DNA from: Streptomyces canus 299MFChir4.1
Lineage (GTDB): Bacteria > Actinomycetota > Actinomycetes > Streptomycetales > Streptomycetaceae
Assembly: GCF_000383615.1 (NCBI RefSeq)
Contig: NZ_KB911594.1
Span: forward strand, 62,001 to 126,000
Reading direction: 5' to 3'
Length of the DNA stretch: 64,000 bases
This document shows, in pieces, positions 50,009 to 58,155 of the stretch. The position numbers and the translations under genes were made by a program. The notes under the pieces were generated by a model that was not told the DNA's origin, searched no databases, and saw nothing but the letters and a program-made list of their open reading frames with translations. Numbering within the stretch: the stretch's first letter is position 1; each line of letters opens with the position of its first letter.

Positions 50009-51277
50009 GCGCGGGAACGCGCTGCGGCCGGCGTACACCGCGGCGTCGTCGAGGATCTCCTCGATACGCAGGAGCTGGTTGTACTTGGCGACGCGCTCGG
50101 AGCGGGCCGGGGCGCCGGTCTTGATCTGGCCGCAGTTGGTGGCGACGGCCAGGTCGGCGATGGTGACGTCCTCGGTCTCGCCGGAGCGGTGGGACATCAT
50201 GCACTTGAAGCCGCTGCGCTGGGCGAGCTCCACCGCGTCGAGGGTCTCGGTCAGCGAGCCGATCTGGTTCACCTTGACGAGCAGCGCGTTGGCGGCGCCG
50301 TCCTCGATGCCGCGGGCCAGACGCTCCGGGTTGGTGACGAACAGGTCGTCGCCGACGATCTGGACCTTGTCGCCCAGCTTGTCGGTGAGGACCTTCCAGC
50401 CGGCCCAGTCGTCCTCGAACAGCGGGTCCTCGATGGAGACGAGCGGGTAGGCCGCAACGAGCTCCTCGTAGTACTCCGTCATCTCGGCGGCGGAGCGGTC
50501 CTTGCCCTCGAACTGGTACTTGCCGTCCTTGTAGAACTCGGAGGCGGCGACGTCGAGCGCCAGGGCGACCTGCTCGCCGGGGATGTAACCGGCTTCCTTG
50601 ATCGCCTCCAGGATCAGGTCCAGGGCGGCGCGGTTCGACTCCAGGTTCGGCGCGAAGCCGCCCTCGTCGCCGAGACCGGTGGACAGGCCCTTGCTCTTCA
50701 GGACCTTCTTGAGGGTGTGGTAGACCTCGGTGCCCCAGCGCAGCGCCTCGGAGAAGGACTCCGCGCCGATCGGGGCGATCATGAACTCCTGGATGTCCAC
50801 GTTGGAGTCGGCGTGCGAGCCGCCGTTCAGGATGTTCATCATCGGCACCGGCAGCAGGTGCGCGTTCGGGCCGCCCAGGTAGCGGAAGAGCGGGAGGTCG
50901 CTGGCCTCGGAGGCGGCGTGGGCGACGGCGAGGGAGACGCCGAGGATGGCGTTGGCGCCGAGCGAGCCCTTGTTGTCGGTGGCGTCCAGGTCGAACATCG
51001 CCTGGTCGATCAGACGCTGCTCGGTGGCGTCGTAGCCGACGAGCTCCGGGCCGATCTGCTCGATGACGGCGAGGACGGCCTTCTCGACACCCTTGCCCTG
51101 GTAGCGGTTCGGGTCACCGTCGCGCAGCTCGATGGCCTCGAAGGCGCCCGTGGAGGCGCCGGACGGGACGGCGGCACGACCGGTGCTGCCGTCGTCGAGG
51201 CCGACCTCGACCTCGACCGTGGGGTTGCCTCGGGAGTCCAGGATTTCCCGGGCTACGACGACGTCGATGGACGGCAC
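49997..51277 (-). CDS. eno: Enolase
   Basis: Interconverts 2-phosphoglycerate and phosphoenolpyruvate. The 426 residues match actinobacterial enolases. N-terminus PSIDVVVAREILDSRGNPTV, ASTGAFEAIELRD, NGGSHADSNVDIQEF, GDEGGFAPNL with the catalytic Glu, SIEDPLFEDDW and the terminal SHRSGETEDVTIADL are all present. I start at GTG 51277: AAGGAG lies 6 bases upstream, whereas the ATG at 51283 would directly abut that site. It lies upstream of divIC, as in other actinobacteria. Confidence 0.96.
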   Translation of the reverse strand: MPSIDVVVAREILDSRGNPTVEVEVGLDDGSTGRAAVPSGASTGAFEAIELRDGDPNRYQGKGVEKAVLAVIEQIGPELVGYDATEQRLIDQAMFDLDATDNKGSLGANAILGVSLAVAHAASEASDLPLFRYLGGPNAHLLPVPMMNILNGGSHADSNVDIQEFMIAPIGAESFSEALRWGTEVYHTLKKVLKSKGLSTGLGDEGGFAPNLESNRAALDLILEAIKEAGYIPGEQVALALDVAASEFYKDGKYQFEGKDRSAAEMTEYYEELVAAYPLVSIEDPLFEDDWAGWKVLTDKLGDKVQIVGDDLFVTNPERLARGIEDGAANALLVKVNQIGSLTETLDAVELAQRSGFKCMMSHRSGETEDVTIADLAVATNCGQIKTGAPARSERVAKYNQLLRIEEILDDAAVYAGRSAFPRFKG

Positions 51278-51577
51278 GAGCATCTCCTTCTTGGGATGTG
51301 ACACGGTCCGCCGGGACCGCGGTGGGTTCTGCGAGACCGAGCCTAACCGGCTCCGGAGGATCGGCCACCGTGTGGACCGCCCCCTGGACAGAACCGAGAG
51401 TAAATTGTTTCTGAACTGAACAAAGACGTCCCGGCACCGGGGCAAGAAAAAACCCCGCTCCGGTGCGTACGGGGGAACACGCACCGGAGCGGGGAGCCCG
51501 TGGGGACGGGGGGTGACCCTCACGAGGCCTTCATCCTGAAGGACACGCCTGCGAGGGCACCGTGGTTCAGCCGGGTC
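51278..51577. other. eno promoter region and rpfA terminator
   Basis: 300 bases. On the minus strand a TACTCT -10 (51402-51397) and a TTGTTC -35 (51423-51418) form a short-spaced promoter for eno, about 120 bases upstream of the start. AT-rich sequence surrounds it. The rpfA terminator lies to the right. Confidence 0.55.
51453..51494 (-). terminator. Rho-independent terminator of rpfA
   Basis: 16-base arms (51453-51468 and 51479-51494); on the minus strand the stem is followed by a run of six T. It is the most classical intrinsic terminator in the window, 84 bases after the rpfA stop. Confidence 0.9.
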
Positions 51578-52273
51578 TTACTTGAGGTGCAGCTGCTGAC
51601 CCGGGTAGATGAGGTTCGCGTCCTCGATGATGTCCTTGTTCAGCTTGAACAGCTTCTGGTAGCCGCCCTTGACCTTGTGCTTCTCGGCGATCGAGCTGAG
51701 GGTGTCACCCTTGACGACCTTGTACTCGCCGTCACCCTTCTTGACCTTCTTGCCGGTCGGGGTGGTGACGGTCTTCTTGGCCGCCGGGCGGTCGGTCGAA
51801 CGGGAGGCGCTCTGCTCGTCGGTCGAGCGGGTGCTGGTGCCCGAGTTCGAGGAGCTGGAGTTCGAGCTGGAGGAGGACGAGCTGCTGCCGCCGTTGTAGC
51901 CGGCGCTGGACAGGCCCGTGCCGCAGACCGGCCAGGCACCCTTGCCCTGCGAGGCCAGGACCTTCTCGGCGACGGCGATCTGCTGGGACTTGCTGGCCTG
52001 GTTGGCCTGCGCGGCGTACTGCGTGCCGCCGTACGCGGCCCAGGTGGAGGCCGAGAACTGCAGGCCGCCGTAGTAGCCGTTGCCGGTGTTGATCGACCAG
52101 TTGCCGCCGGACTCGCACTGGGCGACGGCGTCCCACTCGGAGGCGGTGGCGGCAGAGGCGTTGCCGGCCGCCATCAGCGGGGCGGCGATGGCGACACCGG
52201 TGACGCCGGCCAGAGCGGCGACGCGGGTGGCCTTGGAAGGACGACGGTGCTTGCCCTTGCCGGAAAACAGCAT
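51578..52273 (-). CDS. rpfA: Resuscitation-promoting factor, transglycosylase-like with LysM
   Basis: A secreted peptidoglycan-cleaving enzyme. The 231 residues comprise a signal peptide (about 1-40), the Rpf domain (about 42-120) with catalytic Glu in AQCESGGNW and NTGNGYYGGLQFSASTWAAYGG (as separate motifs), a Ser-rich linker, and a C-terminal LysM (YKVVKGDTLSSIAEKHKV) that binds peptidoglycan. ATG 52273 has GAGGGG upstream. The 5' leader is a c-di-AMP riboswitch, as described for S. coelicolor rpfA. Rpf enzymes help spores germinate. Confidence 0.93.
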   Translation of the reverse strand: MLFSGKGKHRRPSKATRVAALAGVTGVAIAAPLMAAGNASAATASEWDAVAQCESGGNWSINTGNGYYGGLQFSASTWAAYGGTQYAAQANQASKSQQIAVAEKVLASQGKGAWPVCGTGLSSAGYNGGSSSSSSSSNSSSSNSGTSTRSTDEQSASRSTDRPAAKKTVTTPTGKKVKKGDGEYKVVKGDTLSSIAEKHKVKGGYQKLFKLNKDIIEDANLIYPGQQLHLK

Positions 52274-52679
52274 GGTGGATCCCCTCACCGACGCCTGCGA
52301 GGTGAGCTGTCGGGTTCGGGCCGGTTGAGTTGCCCGGTCGCACACCCTGCGGTGCGCGGCTTCACCCCAAGCCGGTTCCGGCGGCCTTTCGGCCGTGAGA
52401 CCCCGTGAGGCCTCAACTTCCGGACCCGGCGCTTACCTTGGGTCCCCCGCTCCTGCCTACGGCGCTTGACGCGACGACTGTTCCCGTACGGCCGCTGGCA
52501 GGATTCGGCGTTGCGACAGACGGGGCTCGGGTTGCCGAGCGGTCACGACCGTAGACACGCGCTCGGCGGAATTTCAAAGACGATCAGGGCTTCTGAGACT
52601 CATCCCACACTTTCACCAAAGTGGACATTCAGTGCGAAGTGTGACGTGAACTGCCGCTGTTTTTCTGGGCTTTTCAGCC
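52274..52679. other. rpfA leader region
   Basis: 406 bases. Most of it is the riboswitch (52288-52512). The rest (52513-52679) contains the presumed rpfA promoter and the end of the next gene's transcript; a small GGGCTTTTCAGCCC hairpin (52667-52680) touches that gene's stop. Confidence 0.6.
52288..52512 (-). promoter_or_regulatory. ydaO-type c-di-AMP riboswitch
   Basis: Read on the minus strand, the leader has the ordered conserved blocks of the ydaO motif: CGCCGAATCC, GCGGGGGACCCA, TTGGGGTGAAGCC, then GGGCAACTCAACC and AACCCGACAGCTCACC with CTCGCAGGC close to the 3' end. It lies directly before the rpfA start, so c-di-AMP should lower rpfA expression. Confidence 0.9.
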
Positions 52680-53660
52680 CTATTCAGCCCCTGTGTCGAG
52701 CGTCTGACCGGCCACGATGTTGCTCGGGTCGACCCCGATGCGGTCCTTGTTCTCGGCGTAGAGGGCGCGCCATCCGCCGTCGAGACCAAGGGAGTCGGCG
52801 ATGGAGGCAAGGGAGTCGCCCTCCTGGACGACATAGGTGGCGGCGGCATGCCGGCCGGCCGGGGCAGAGGCTGTGCTCTTCGTCGCACTCTCCTCCGCGC
52901 TGCCACCGCGGTGCTTGCCGGAGCCGAGGGCTCCGACGTCCACGAGGGCTGAAGAGCTGCCCTCCTGCCACGACTTGTCCGCTTCATTCTCTTCTGTGCC
53001 GACCACGGGCGAGCTGTCGGACGGCTGCGCCTGCTTCCCGGCCGAGCCGCCGGATCCCGAAGAATCCTTTTTGTCCTGCTTGGCGGAACTGTCGTCACCG
53101 GAGGGAGAGGACGACGGCGTCGCGGACGAACCGTCCAGCGCGTCGAGCAGACCGGAAGACCCCTCGGAGCCCGACGAGTTGGAGGAACCGGATGAATCAG
53201 ACGAACCAGACGAGCGGGACGATCCGGACGCCGAGGCCGAGGGCGTACCGCTCCCCACACCCGTGTCGACGTCGGCCGAGCTCGAGTCCTTGCTGAGGCC
53301 GCTGAGCAGACCGCAGGTCGGCCACGCGGCGATGCCCTGGTCCGCGAGGAGCTTCTCCGCCACGGCTATCTGCTGGTTGCGGCTGGCCAGGTCCGCGGTC
53401 TTGGCGTATTCGAGGCCGCCGTACTTCTCCCAGTTCTCCTGGGACATCTGGAGGCCGCCGTAGTAGCCGTTGCCGTCGTTCGCACTCCAGGAACCGCCGC
53501 TCTCGCACTCCGCGACATGGTCCCACGTGGTGCCGGTGGCGGCGCTCGCTCCGGTCGCTCCGAGCAGTGGGATCGCGATGGCGGATCCCGTCACACCGGC
53601 CGCTACGAGGAGAGCCGGAGCCTGACGGGGGCGACGGTGACGACCGTTCCCGGAGAGCAT
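52680..53660 (-). CDS. Second Rpf-family enzyme with LysM
   Basis: A 326-residue secreted Rpf. Signal peptide about 1-38, Rpf domain with catalytic Glu in AECESGGSW and GNGYYGGLQMSQENW, then a very long Ser/Gly/Asp-rich linker (about 120-270), and a C-terminal LysM-like domain (YVVQEGDSLASIADSLGL). ATG 53660 with GGTCCCTCC-type spacing and AAAGG upstream. It lies upstream of and parallel to rpfA and is its paralogue. Its leader is short and holds no riboswitch, so the two are regulated differently. Confidence 0.92.
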   Translation of the reverse strand: MLSGNGRHRRPRQAPALLVAAGVTGSAIAIPLLGATGASAATGTTWDHVAECESGGSWSANDGNGYYGGLQMSQENWEKYGGLEYAKTADLASRNQQIAVAEKLLADQGIAAWPTCGLLSGLSKDSSSADVDTGVGSGTPSASASGSSRSSGSSDSSGSSNSSGSEGSSGLLDALDGSSATPSSSPSGDDSSAKQDKKDSSGSGGSAGKQAQPSDSSPVVGTEENEADKSWQEGSSSALVDVGALGSGKHRGGSAEESATKSTASAPAGRHAAATYVVQEGDSLASIADSLGLDGGWRALYAENKDRIGVDPSNIVAGQTLDTGAE

Positions 53661-53730
53661 GGAGGGACCTTTCCCGAGACAGCAAGTACTGGCGTGGTGA
53701 GTGGTGCGGGACACCGCGCTGGTCCGTGAA

Positions 53731-53760
53731 CGTATAGGGATTCGATCACTTGTCACAAGT
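53731..53760 (-). promoter_or_regulatory. Promoter region of the second rpf gene
   Basis: On the minus strand: -35 TTGTGA (53758-53753), 16-base spacer, -10 TATACG (53736-53731). A 13-base palindrome, ACTTGTCACAAGT (53748-53760), overlaps the -35. The motif GATCAC occurs three times in 53741-53788. Confidence 0.55.
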
Positions 53761-53852
53761 TAATGCCGCGTAGATCACGTGAAGATCACAGACTTGAGGG
53801 CGTGTCATGTTTAAACGGACCCAGGCGGGGATAGCCCGGACCCCTCGGTCCA

Positions 53853-55151
53853 TTACCGGACGGGCGTGAACTCCACGGGCAAATTACGCAGTCCACGCAT
53901 GATGAGCCCACCACGCCAGCGCAAATCAGCTGAATCCACCGCGAGTTGAAGGTCCGGGAGTCGGGTGAGGAGCGTGGTGAGCGCGGTCTGGCCCTCCAGA
54001 CGGGCGAGCGGGGCACCGAGGCAGTAGTGGATGCCGTGGCCGTAACCGAGGTGCTGATTGTCACGGCGGGACAGATCGAGCACATCGGGGTCGGCGAACC
54101 GCTCCGGATCCCGGTCCGCGGCGGCGAGCACGACGAGCACCGGGTCCCCGGCGGCGATGTCCTGCCCGCCGATCCGCAGGGGTTCGGTGGCGAATCGCCA
54201 GGTGGCCAGTTCGACCGGGCCGTCGTAGCGCAGAAGTTCCTCCACCCCGGTCTCCAGCAGGTCCCTGTCCGGTCCGGCCAGGGACTCCTGCAGCCGGTTC
54301 CGCTGCTCGGGGTGGGTGAGGAGGGCATACACGCCGTTGCCGACCAAGTTGACCGTGGTCTCGAAACCTGCGAACAAAAGAATGAAAGCCATGGCCGCGG
54401 CCTCGTTCTCGGTGAGGTGCTCACCGTGGTCGGAGGCGCGGATGAGGGCGGAGATCAGGTCCTCACCGGGGGCGGGCTCCTCGGGCAGCGCCTCCCGCTT
54501 GCGGTGGATGAGTTCGGCGAGATAGCCGCGCATCTTCTTCACGGACCGCGCGACCCCGCCCCGCGGGCCTCCGCCGTGCCGGATCATCATGCCCGCCCAG
54601 TCCCGGAAGTCGTCCTGGTCCTCACGGGGGACGCCCAGCAGGTCGCAGATCGCGTAGATGGGGAGCGGGAAGGCGAAGTCGTGGATGAGGTCGGCGGTGC
54701 CGGTGGCCGCGAACCCGTCGATCAGACGGTCGGTCAGCTCCTGCACCCGGGGGGCGAACTCGGCGACCCTCCTGGGCGTGAACGCCTTGCTGACGAGCCG
54801 TCGGAGCCTGGTGTGGTCCGGCGGGTCGATGTTCAGCAGATGCGTCATCAGCTCCGCCTTGCGCTCCCCCGGGATACCGGTCTTGCCCTTGGCGTGCGCG
54901 GGTTCGTCATGGTGCGCGGGGTTCTTGCTGAGCCGCTGGTCGGCGAGGGCCTGCTTGGCATCGGCGTAGCGGGTGACCAACCAGGCCTCCACTCCACTGG
55001 GCAGCCGTGTCCTGTGCACGGGGGCGTGCTCGCGGAGCCAGGCGTAGGCGGGGTAGGGATTGGTGGCGAACTCCCATGAGAAGAGCTCGGGGGTGGGGGG
55101 TGCGAGGGCGGGGGTGGTGGGCGCGGGGGTTGCGGAGGGGTGGTCGGTCAC
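53853..55151 (-). CDS. Cytochrome P450, CYP107-type
   Basis: A 432-residue soluble P450 monooxygenase. I-helix FILLFAGFETTVNLVG (acid/Thr pair as GFETT), the K-helix EELLRYDGPVE, and the heme Cys in HLGYGHGIHYCLGAPLARLE. The N-terminal 20 residues are Pro/Thr-rich. Position beside rpf genes and sequence style match S. coelicolor CYP107U1 (reported to affect sporulation and antibiotic production); that identity is from memory and context. Start GTG 55151: AAGGAG overlaps the codon, so the start may be leaderless or slightly downstream. Confidence 0.9.
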   Translation of the reverse strand: MTDHPSATPAPTTPALAPPTPELFSWEFATNPYPAYAWLREHAPVHRTRLPSGVEAWLVTRYADAKQALADQRLSKNPAHHDEPAHAKGKTGIPGERKAELMTHLLNIDPPDHTRLRRLVSKAFTPRRVAEFAPRVQELTDRLIDGFAATGTADLIHDFAFPLPIYAICDLLGVPREDQDDFRDWAGMMIRHGGGPRGGVARSVKKMRGYLAELIHRKREALPEEPAPGEDLISALIRASDHGEHLTENEAAAMAFILLFAGFETTVNLVGNGVYALLTHPEQRNRLQESLAGPDRDLLETGVEELLRYDGPVELATWRFATEPLRIGGQDIAAGDPVLVVLAAADRDPERFADPDVLDLSRRDNQHLGYGHGIHYCLGAPLARLEGQTALTTLLTRLPDLQLAVDSADLRWRGGLIMRGLRNLPVEFTPVR

Positions 55152-55281
55152 TCCTTGACGTTATCTGGCGGGGTGGGGGGCTGGTCGGTGCCGCTTCCCG
55201 CACGTGCCGAGGGCCTTCCCTCCTCCCACCTGCCAGGTCCCTCCCCACCCAACCGGCGCTACCTCAGCCCTCTCCCCCTCC

Positions 55282-56280
55282 TCAGCCCTCCACCTCCCGG
55301 ATCGCATCCCGATACGCCCGAGCCGCCGCCCTCAGCGCTGCCTCCGGGTCGACGCCCTCCGCCTCGGCGCGGGTGGCCAGGGTGAGGAGTTCGTACCCGA
55401 TGCCCTCCGTCCTCGGGAGGGGGACGTCCAGGCCCGCCGTCCGCACCCGTGACGCCAGCTTGGCCGCGAGGGCTAGGCCGGGCTGGCCGAGGGGGATGCC
55501 TTCGGTCACCGAGGTGCGCTGCTTCTCTATCGCCTTGGTGCGCAGCCAGTGGGCCTTGACCTCTTCGGGGGTCTCGGCTCTCTCGTCGCCGAAGACGTGC
55601 GGGTGGCGGTGGATGAGCTTGGCGACGATGCCGCCGGCGACGTCGTCGACGGAGAAGGGGGCGTCCGGGTCCTCCTCGGCGATCCGGGCGTGGAAGACGA
55701 CCTGGAGCAGGACGTCCCCGAGTTCCTCGCGCAGTTCGTCGCGGTCGCCCTCCTCGATGGCCTCGACGAGTTCGTACGCCTCCTCGATGCCGTACTTCGC
55801 GAGGCCCTTGTGGGTCTGCTGGGAGGACCACGGGCACTCGGTGCGGATGCGGTCCATGACCTGGACGAGGTCGAGGAGCCGGGCGCCGGGCAGGTCGTAG
55901 GAGGCGGGGAGGAGCTCCAGCTCGGGCATCTGGAGGCGGCCGGATCCGGCGAGGCGGGCCAGGCCGTCCGTGAGGGCCGGTTCGCCCTCGCCGGTGGCCA
56001 CGACGACCACAGTGTGTCCGCCCGCGCACGCCGCGACCAGTTCCTCAGCGGTCGGGGACGTCTCGTCGACCGGTATCCCCGCCTCCCGCAGATACGGCAG
56101 CTGGGGGTGGGCGCCGTCGGCGCACAGCACCCGGTCGGCGGCGTGCAGTGCCTGCCAGGCGGGCCAGGACAGCAGGCCGGGGGCGACGCGGTGGCTGGTG
56201 GTGAGCAGGACGATGCGGCCGGGGGCGGACGCCGTGTCGGGGTCCTGGTCGGGGGCGGGCTCGAAGCCGGGTGCGTTCAC
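55282..56280 (-). CDS. mazG: MazG-type nucleoside triphosphate pyrophosphohydrolase
   Basis: Hydrolyses (d)NTPs to monophosphates and PPi, cleaning the nucleotide pool. The 332-residue protein has a vestigial N-terminal methylase-like part (about 20-135) and a MazG domain (about 140-260) with the EExxE...ExxD metal motif in GIEEAYELVEAIEEGDRDEL and EELGDVLLQVVFHA. The start is GTG 56280. It lies between the P450 and the SurA-like lipoprotein. Confidence 0.9.
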   Translation of the reverse strand: MNAPGFEPAPDQDPDTASAPGRIVLLTTSHRVAPGLLSWPAWQALHAADRVLCADGAHPQLPYLREAGIPVDETSPTAEELVAACAGGHTVVVVATGEGEPALTDGLARLAGSGRLQMPELELLPASYDLPGARLLDLVQVMDRIRTECPWSSQQTHKGLAKYGIEEAYELVEAIEEGDRDELREELGDVLLQVVFHARIAEEDPDAPFSVDDVAGGIVAKLIHRHPHVFGDERAETPEEVKAHWLRTKAIEKQRTSVTEGIPLGQPGLALAAKLASRVRTAGLDVPLPRTEGIGYELLTLATRAEAEGVDPEAALRAAARAYRDAIREVEG

Positions 56281-56429
56281 AGTTCGAAGCTAACGCACGG
56301 CGCCGACGGGGCGATCAGGTTGTCCACAGGCCGGGGGCGGCAGGTTGATCGTACGATCATCCGCCTGCCAGGCGGACCGCCCGATGAGCCGTCGCCGCCC
56401 CGGCCCCCCTGCTCCCTGTCCCCGTCCCG

Positions 56430-57077
56430 CTAAGCGCTCTTCTCGCTCCCGGCCGCGCTGACCTCCCGTACCCACGGCGTCTTCGCGTCGACGCGGGTGC
56501 TCTTCGTGACGTCCCAGGTGCCGTAGCGCGGGTTGAGGTCGACGTCGAGTTGCTTGGACGCCTTGCTCAGGGCGTTCCAGAAGGCCGGGTTGCTGGTGTC
56601 GGTGCCGAGCTTTCCGGCGAGTTTCTGGGCCTCCAGCTGGAGGCGGAGGTTCTCGTCGAGGCGTTCGGGGGCGATGCCGTACTGCTGGAGCCAGGTCGTC
56701 TCCAGGCCCTTGGTGCCGCCCGCCTGCTCCTCCAGGCCGGACCGCAGTTCCTGGACCTCCTTGCGGGTCACGGAGACGCCCGCGTCGGCGGCCGCCCGGT
56801 GCAGTACCCGGTCGAGGACCATGCCGTGCAGGACGTCCCGGGTGAGGGTGCCGGTCTTGGCGATGGCCTGCTTGTACTGCGTCTCGTCCGTGACGGCGGC
56901 CCGCTGCGCGTCACGCACCTCGGTCACCCGGTTCTCCAGCTGGGAGACGGTGATCCGCTGCCCGCCGACCACGGCCGCCGCGCCGGGATGCGCGTCGCTC
57001 CCGCAGGCGGTGAGCAGGGGGGCCGCGGCCGCGAGGGCGGCGGAGAGGACGAGCGCGGTGCGACGACGGCGGTGCAA
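56430..57077 (-). CDS. SurA-N-like foldase lipoprotein
   Basis: A 215-residue lipoprotein with a signal peptide and Lipobox (LLTACGS, Cys at about 25). The mature part begins VVGGQRITVSQLENRV, the typical start of SurA N-terminal domains, and is all helical. The C-terminal PPIase domain of SurA is absent. Start TTG 57077, with GGGAGG 6 bases upstream. Presumed chaperone for secreted proteins. Confidence 0.82.
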   Translation of the reverse strand: MHRRRRTALVLSAALAAAAPLLTACGSDAHPGAAAVVGGQRITVSQLENRVTEVRDAQRAAVTDETQYKQAIAKTGTLTRDVLHGMVLDRVLHRAAADAGVSVTRKEVQELRSGLEEQAGGTKGLETTWLQQYGIAPERLDENLRLQLEAQKLAGKLGTDTSNPAFWNALSKASKQLDVDLNPRYGTWDVTKSTRVDAKTPWVREVSAAGSEKSA

Positions 57078-57208
57078 GGAGGCCTCCCGAGGAGATTGTG
57101 CGACGGTGCACAAGGTCTTGCGGTGATCGATGGTAGGCAGGGGACCGGCTCTGGCCAACCCATTCGACCAACGATTCACCAGGACTTCGGGCACCGCCGC
57201 GCCCTCAC

Positions 57209-57226
57209 CGCACGCACGCGCGTGCG
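57209..57226. terminator. Small hairpin downstream of the DUF1906 gene
   Basis: CGCACGC-ACGC-GCGTGCG, 7-base arms. It is immediately after the stop at 57233 (minus strand). Weak. Confidence 0.4.
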
Positions 57227-57232
57227 ATGGGC

Positions 57233-58069
57233 TCAGCCGGTGATGGCCACCGGGCCGTCCCACGCGTCCCGGTCCACGGTGATCGTGTAGCCGTTCCGCG
57301 TCTCCTTGCTGTTGACGAGGTACTGGTGGCCGCGGCTGTGGTCGGTGTACTGGGTCCTGCCGAACGGCCAGTCCGTCGTCGTGGTGTTCTGCTTGTCCCA
57401 CAGCGCGTACCAGAGGTTGCCCGGCAGGTCGGTCCTGTCGGTGGCGTTGGCGATCGCCTTGGCGCTGGAGCTGGTGAAGCCGTAGAAGCCGGCGCGGTAC
57501 GTCTTGGCGCGCAGGGTCTTGTCGAAGGCGCGCACGTAGGTGAGCACGGCGTCGTTGCACGCCTTGTTCGTGATGTCGTACGCCTCCATGTCCAGGTAGA
57601 TCGGGCTGCCGATCTTCATGCCGAGCGCGGAGGCCTTGGCGACCGCGTCCGCGCCGTCCGTCGCGCCCAGGGAGGCGGCGGTGGAGGCGGTGAGCTTCTC
57701 GGGGTTGGAGCCGCTCTGGCAGGGCGGCTGGGCGCCGACGTAGAGCGGGATGAGCTTCCAGCCGGCCGCGCTGACCGACTTGACCCAGGAGGCGGTGAGG
57801 TTGGGCTGGGAGCAGCCGCGGTTCTTGCCGCCGACGTAGACGGCGGCGGCGCCGTAGAGGCCGCCGTGCCAGGCCTTCATCGCGGAGAGGGAGGGGGCGG
57901 CGCAGGTGTCGAAGGCGCGGCCGGTGTACGTCTTCTGGGCGGGCCAGATGGTCGCGGCCATCGAGCTCTGCGCGGCGAGGCCCGCGCCGGCGACCACGGC
58001 GGCCCCGGCGACGCCCCAGGTGATGTATCTGCGCTTCTTCGACTGCCGATGGCTGGACCTGGACGACAT
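57233..58069 (-). CDS. Secreted DUF1906 / glycoside-hydrolase-like protein
   Basis: A 278-residue secreted protein, Tat-less Sec signal (about 15-40). The rest matches DUF1906 proteins (Rv2525c-like): the start FDTCAAPSLSAMKAW, the strand YVGGKNRGCSQPNL, LIPLYVGAQPP, IYLDMEAYD and the terminal DRDAWDGPVA. The fold is a TIM-barrel related to GH25; the Asp/Glu of LDMEAY are likely catalytic. Activity is not proven for the family. ATG 58069 follows GGGGTCCTCC. Confidence 0.85.
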   Translation of the reverse strand: MSSRSSHRQSKKRRYITWGVAGAAVVAGAGLAAQSSMAATIWPAQKTYTGRAFDTCAAPSLSAMKAWHGGLYGAAAVYVGGKNRGCSQPNLTASWVKSVSAAGWKLIPLYVGAQPPCQSGSNPEKLTASTAASLGATDGADAVAKASALGMKIGSPIYLDMEAYDITNKACNDAVLTYVRAFDKTLRAKTYRAGFYGFTSSSAKAIANATDRTDLPGNLWYALWDKQNTTTTDWPFGRTQYTDHSRGHQYLVNSKETRNGYTITVDRDAWDGPVAITG

Positions 58070-58155
58070 GGAGGACCCCACCCCTGGATGTGCTGTTGGT
58101 TGTGCTGTACATGGTGTTTGGTTGAAACAAAGCGTAAAGCCAACGGCGGAGCCTT

